In this document: in pieces, positions 60,714 through 64,000 of the stretch
Position numbering within the stretch: the first letter of the stretch is position 1
Layout of the letters: each line of letters opens with the position of its first letter
NCBI RefSeq assembly: GCF_040361335.1
Contig: NZ_APNM01000001.1
Coordinates: forward strand, 124,001 to 188,000
Reading direction: 5' to 3'
Length of the DNA: 64,000 nucleotides
From: APNM01 sp040361335
GTDB taxonomy: Bacteria > Pseudomonadota > Gammaproteobacteria > Nevskiales > Salinisphaeraceae
Translations under genes and position numbers: made by a program
The notes under the pieces: generated by a model
Told to the model about the DNA's origin: nothing
What the model saw: the letters and a program-made list of their open reading frames with translations, nothing else
The model's database searches: none

Positions 60714-62087
60714 TCACACGAAGCCCAGCCCGACCTGGAACAGACGTTCCACGTCGGGCGTGTACTTCTTGTCCACGATGAACAGGATCACGTGATCGCC
60801 GGACTCGATCACGGTGTCGTGATGGGCGATCACGACGTCGTCGCCGCGCGCGATGGCGCCGATGGTGGTGCCCGGCGGCAGCTTGATCTCGTCGATGCGG
60901 CGGCCCACCACGCGGGAATTGCGGGAGTCGCCGTGCGCCACCGCCTCGATCGCCTCGGCGGCGCCGCGGCGCAGTGAGTGCACACGGACCACGTCGCCGC
61001 GCCGCACGTGGGCGAGCAGGGCGGACACCGTGGATTGCTGGGGCGATATTGCGATGTCGATCACGCCGCCCTCGACCAGGTCCACGTAGGCCAGCCGGTT
61101 GATCAGGGACATCGCCTTGCGCGCGCCCAGGCGCTTGGCCAGCATCGACGACAGGATGTTGGCCTCGTCGTCGTTGGTCACCGCGCAGAACACGTCCACG
61201 CTCTCGATGTTCTCTTCCTGCAGCAGCGCCTCGTTGGCGGCGTCGCCCACCAGGATGATGGTCTTGTCGACCTGTTCCGAGAGCCGCCGCGCCCGTTCGC
61301 GGTCCTTCTCGATCAGCTTGACCTGGCAATGGCTCTCCAGGGCGCGGGCCAGGCGCAGACCGATGTTGCCGCCCCCGGCCAGGACCACCCGCTTGACCGG
61401 CCGGTCGAGCTTGCGCAGTTCGCTGATCACGCGCTTGATGTGGTGCTTGGCGGCGACGAAGAACACCTCGTCGTCGGCCTCGATCACCGTGTCGCCTTCG
61501 GGGATGATGGGTTTGCCCCGGCGGTAGATCGCCGCCACCCGCGTGTCCACGCCGGGGATATGGTCACGGATGGTGCGCAGCTCGTGGCCTACCAGCGGTC
61601 CCCCGTAATAGGCCTTCACGCCCACCACGCGGACCCGGCCGGCGGCGAAGTCCACCACCTGCAGGGCGCCCGGATACTGGATCAGCCGCGTGATGTAGTC
61701 GGTGACCAGTTGCTCCGGACTGATGTGCATGTCCACCGGCAACGCCTCCTGCTGGAAGAGGCGGTCCTCGTTGAGGTACTCGGCGGCGCGGATGCGGGCG
61801 ATCTTGGTGGGGGTGTGGAACAGCGTGTAGGCGATCTGGCAGGCGATCATGTTGGTCTCGTCGGCGTCCGTGACCGCGATGATCATGTCGGCGTCGTCGG
61901 CGCCGGCGCTGCGCAGCACCTCGGGGAAGGCGGCGAAACCCTGCACGGTGCGGATGTCCAGGCGGTCCTGGAGCTCCGCGAGCAGGGCCGCCTGCGTGTC
62001 CACGACGGTGACGTCGTTGGCCTCGTTGGCCAGGTTCTCGGCGAGCGTGGCGCCCACCTGTCCGGCCCCCAGTATGATGATCTTCAT
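60714..62087 (-). CDS. trkA: Trk system regulatory NAD-binding protein TrkA
   Basis: 457 aa with two RCK modules. Each starts with a Rossmann motif: MKIIILGAGQVGATLAENLANEANDVTVVD and RVVLAGGGNIGLRLARALES. TrkA_C domains follow each. It gates TrkH in response to nucleotides. It is the first gene of the trkA-trkH pair. Confidence 0.96.
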   Translation of the reverse strand: MKIIILGAGQVGATLAENLANEANDVTVVDTQAALLAELQDRLDIRTVQGFAAFPEVLRSAGADDADMIIAVTDADETNMIACQIAYTLFHTPTKIARIRAAEYLNEDRLFQQEALPVDMHISPEQLVTDYITRLIQYPGALQVVDFAAGRVRVVGVKAYYGGPLVGHELRTIRDHIPGVDTRVAAIYRRGKPIIPEGDTVIEADDEVFFVAAKHHIKRVISELRKLDRPVKRVVLAGGGNIGLRLARALESHCQVKLIEKDRERARRLSEQVDKTIILVGDAANEALLQEENIESVDVFCAVTNDDEANILSSMLAKRLGARKAMSLINRLAYVDLVEGGVIDIAISPQQSTVSALLAHVRRGDVVRVHSLRRGAAEAIEAVAHGDSRNSRVVGRRIDEIKLPPGTTIGAIARGDDVVIAHHDTVIESGDHVILFIVDKKYTPDVERLFQVGLGFV

Positions 62088-62326
62088 AATCGGTCCGGAT
62101 CGGCCGCGCGGCCGGTCGCCCCGGCGCCCGCGCGAACATGGACATCAACCTCTCGCCGCCGCGATTCACGCATGTGTCAAGGTTACACCCTGTCGTCGTG
62201 CTCGCGCGCCCCCGGCGGCGGATCCGCGGCGTGCGAACGGTAAGCCGCCGGGGCGCGGGGCGCAAGGGGCAACGGTGGACGCCCATCGCGCGTAGAATGG
62301 GGGGAACGCATGGTGCGAGAGACGAG

Positions 62327-62719
62327 ATGTCGGATTGGTTGGACGAGGTGGCCTGGGACGAGCGCGGCCTGGTGCCGGCGATCGCCCAGGATGCCGAAGG
62401 CGGCCGGGTGCTGACCCTGGCCTGGATGAACCGCGAGGCCCTGGCCGCGACCGCGGAATCCGGATACGCCACCTATTGGTCACGTTCCCGTGGCAAGCTG
62501 TGGCGCAAGGGCGAGAGTTCCGGACACCGCCAGCGCGTGGTGGAGATGCGGCTGGACTGCGACAACGACGCGGTCCTGCTGCGGGTGGAACAGGCCGGAG
62601 GCATCGCCTGTCACACGGGCCGGGAGAGCTGTTTCTTCCGGCGTTTGGAGGACGGCGCGTGGCGCGCCGCGGACCCGGTCCTTAAGGATCCCGCCGAAAT
62701 CTATCCGAATCATGGCTGA
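62327..62719 (+). CDS. hisI: Phosphoribosyl-AMP cyclohydrolase
   Basis: 130 aa from ATG 62327. GLVPAIAQDAEGGRVLTLAWMNREAL, YATYWSRSRGKLWRKGESSGHRQRV, LDCDNDAVLLRVEQAGGIACHTGRESCFF carry the zinc cysteines and magnesium aspartates. It opens the purine ring of phosphoribosyl-AMP in histidine synthesis. It overlaps hisE by eight bases. In enterics the two are fused as HisIE; here they are separate. Confidence 0.96.
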   Translation: MSDWLDEVAWDERGLVPAIAQDAEGGRVLTLAWMNREALAATAESGYATYWSRSRGKLWRKGESSGHRQRVVEMRLDCDNDAVLLRVEQAGGIACHTGRESCFFRRLEDGAWRAADPVLKDPAEIYPNHG

Positions 62720-63041
62720 AAGCGATATCCTGGCGCGTCTGACCGACGTGCTCGCGGCCCGTCGCCGCGCCGACTCCGATAGTTCCTACGTGGCCGGGCT
62801 GTATGCGCGAGGCGGGGATGCGATCCTGGCCAAGATCGAGGAGGAGGCGGCCGAGGTCGTGGAGGCCGGACGCGGCGCGGACGACGCGCACCTGGTCCAC
62901 GAAGTGGCCGATCTCTGGTTTCATAGCATGGTATTGCTGCTGTATCGCGACCTGGCGCCGGACGACGTGCTGGCCGAGCTGGCGCGCCGATTCGGCGTGT
63001 CGGGCCTGGAGGAGAAGGCGGCGCGCGGACGCGGGGACTGA
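62712..63041 (+). CDS. hisE: Phosphoribosyl-ATP pyrophosphatase
   Basis: 109 aa. SYVAGLYARGGDAILAKIEEEAAEVVEAGRG and LVHEVADLWFHSMVLLLYRDL form the all-helical MazG-like fold with the metal-binding E..E and E..D pairs. It removes pyrophosphate from phosphoribosyl-ATP, the step before HisI. It is followed by tatABC, a common gammaproteobacterial order. Confidence 0.95.
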   Translation: MAESDILARLTDVLAARRRADSDSSYVAGLYARGGDAILAKIEEEAAEVVEAGRGADDAHLVHEVADLWFHSMVLLLYRDLAPDDVLAELARRFGVSGLEEKAARGRGD

Positions 63042-63080
63042 CCCGGCGGGCCGCATCGAGACAACGACGAGGTAACGGTT

Positions 63081-63350
63081 ATGGGTATCGGTGGCATCAG
63101 CATCTGGCAACTTTTGATCGTGCTCGCGATCGTGGTGATGATCTTCGGCACCAAGCGGTTGCGGAACATGGGCGGCGACCTGGGCTCGGCCATCAAGGGC
63201 TTCCGCTCGGCGATGAAGGAGGGCGACAACCAGGACGCCCGCAAGCGCGACGAGGATCCGCAGGTCATCGACCAGCTCGGCGAGACCAAGTCCAACACCG
63301 ATCCGGTGGAGGACGCGGATAAGCGTCACGACGAGGCCAAGCACAAGTAG
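63081..63350 (+). CDS. tatA: Sec-independent translocase subunit TatA
   Basis: 89 aa. A single N-terminal membrane helix (ISIWQLLIVLAIVVMIFGTKRL) is followed by the amphipathic helix RNMGGDLGSAIKGFRSAMKE and an acidic, unstructured tail. TatA polymerises to form the passage for folded twin-arginine substrates. tatB follows 12 bp downstream. Confidence 0.96.
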   Translation: MGIGGISIWQLLIVLAIVVMIFGTKRLRNMGGDLGSAIKGFRSAMKEGDNQDARKRDEDPQVIDQLGETKSNTDPVEDADKRHDEAKHK

Positions 63351-63362
63351 CCGGGCGCTGCC

Positions 63363-63761
63363 GTGTTCGACATCGGCTTCTGGGAACTGGCCCTGATCGC
63401 GGTCATCGGGTTGATCGTGCTGGGACCGGAGCGTCTGCCGGTCGTGGCCCGCACCCTCGGCCTGTGGGTGGGGCGTGCGCGCGGCTACGTGCGCGGGGTC
63501 ACCAGCGAGCTGGATCGCGAGATCCGGCTCCAGGAGATGCGCGAACATTTCGAGCGCACGCGCCAGGAGTTGTCGGACAAGGTCAATCTCGCCGAGAGCG
63601 AGATCCGCGAGACCGGCGATTCGGTACGCGAGGCGGGCGAGGACGCGCGCCATGCCCTGGACGAGGCCAGCAAATCCGGCGAATCGGGGCCGGCGGCCGG
63701 CGGCGAGGATGACACACCCCGCAAGGACGACGGCGGCCGCGACCACGAGCGGAACGGATAG
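63363..63761 (+). CDS. tatB: Sec-independent translocase subunit TatB
   Basis: 132 aa from GTG 63363. MFDIGFWELALIAVIGLIVLGPERLPVVARTLGLWVGRARGYVRG is the typical membrane helix with the Glu-Arg-Leu-Pro motif. A long charged helix and a disordered tail follow. With TatC it forms the receptor for twin-arginine signals. Confidence 0.95.
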   Translation: MFDIGFWELALIAVIGLIVLGPERLPVVARTLGLWVGRARGYVRGVTSELDREIRLQEMREHFERTRQELSDKVNLAESEIRETGDSVREAGEDARHALDEASKSGESGPAAGGEDDTPRKDDGGRDHERNG

Positions 63762-63767
63762 CGGCGC

Positions 63768-64000
63768 ATGGCGGACAACCGCGAGGACAACGGCGGGCAG
63801 CGGGAGGGCGCCGACAAGGAACAGCCGCTGATCGTCCACCTGCTGGAACTGCGCAACCGGCTGCTGCGCGCGGTGATCGGCGTCCTGGTGGTGTTCGTGC
63901 CGCTGGCCTATTTCGCCAGCGAGCTGTTCACCTATCTGTCCGGGCCGCTGCTGGCCCACATGCCCGAGGGCGGCAGCCTCATCGCCACCGAGGTGGCGGC
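63768..64000 (+). CDS. tatC: Sec-independent translocase subunit TatC (5' part)
   Basis: The first 77 codons from ATG 63768 are present, then the window ends. QPLIVHLLELRNRLLRAVIGVLVVFVPLAYFASELFTYLSGPLL matches the TatC start, including the conserved HL.ELR.R motif before the first membrane helix. It is the signal-peptide receptor of the Tat system. Confidence 0.95.
   Translation, partial: MADNREDNGGQREGADKEQPLIVHLLELRNRLLRAVIGVLVVFVPLAYFASELFTYLSGPLLAHMPEGGSLIATEVA

Overview
The window is GC-rich chromosomal DNA (roughly two-thirds G+C by eye) from a gammaproteobacterium. The housekeeping gene orders rpsU-yqeY-dnaG-rpoD, LysM protein-dprA-smg-topA-tsaC, def-fmt-rsmB, hisBHAF and hisIE-tatABC are typical of that class. 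I cannot name the genus. It falls into an accessory part (about 1-23,655) and a core part (about 23,656-64,000).

Accessory part. The left edge holds a decayed IS256-type transposase fused to the start of a broken gene. It is followed by a TetR regulator with palindromic operators, a VolA/Pla-1-type lipoprotein lipase, a DUF1499 lipoprotein and a LysR pseudogene. Next is a complete phenol-to-central-metabolism pathway. It comprises a Baeyer-Villiger monooxygenase, a XylR/DmpR-type sigma-54 activator, the six-gene multicomponent phenol hydroxylase (dmpKLMNOP order), a plant-type ferredoxin and catechol 2,3-dioxygenase. A divergent GntR repressor/HbpS-like pair follows, then the lower meta-cleavage genes in dmpCDEFGHI order and a DsbA-fold isomerase. 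Two sigma-54 promoters, before the Baeyer-Villiger gene and before dmpK, share a near-identical upstream activator element at the same spacing. A TTATCGATAA-like motif recurs at these two promoters and at the gntR/HbpS divergent promoter, so I infer dual control: activation by the XylR/DmpR-type protein and repression by GntR. The accessory part ends at a tRNA-Ile(CAU) gene whose 3' end is duplicated in an 85-bp direct repeat, as expected for a tRNA-targeted island.

Core part. On the minus strand are rpoD, dnaG, yqeY and rpsU. Next come tsaD, folB, folK, folM-like, uppP, cca, an NDUFA9-like gene, slt, a TauE/SafE transporter and a patatin-like phospholipase. The topA region follows (oxyR, hemF, tsaC, topA, smg, dprA, LysM lipoprotein), then def-fmt-rsmB, hisFAHB and dtd. 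The rest holds a lipid A acyltransferase, a TRAP transporter split around thrB, trkH-trkA, hisI-hisE and tatAB plus the start of tatC.

The best candidate for something undescribed lies between dtd and the acyltransferase gene. It is a terminator-ended transcript of about 170 nt rich in GGA motifs, some displayed in small hairpin loops, preceded by a near-perfect GacA box. This is the signature of an RsmY/RsmZ-type CsrA-sequestering small RNA.

The second unusual feature is a set of intergenic inverted repeats found only in the core part. At least three sequence-unrelated families are built from 7-bp units (GRTTACA, GTGATTN, GRARACG), and a fourth (CACAGAG) has period about 8. Copies sit at gene 3' ends and often supply the stop codon and the last residues of the neighbouring protein.
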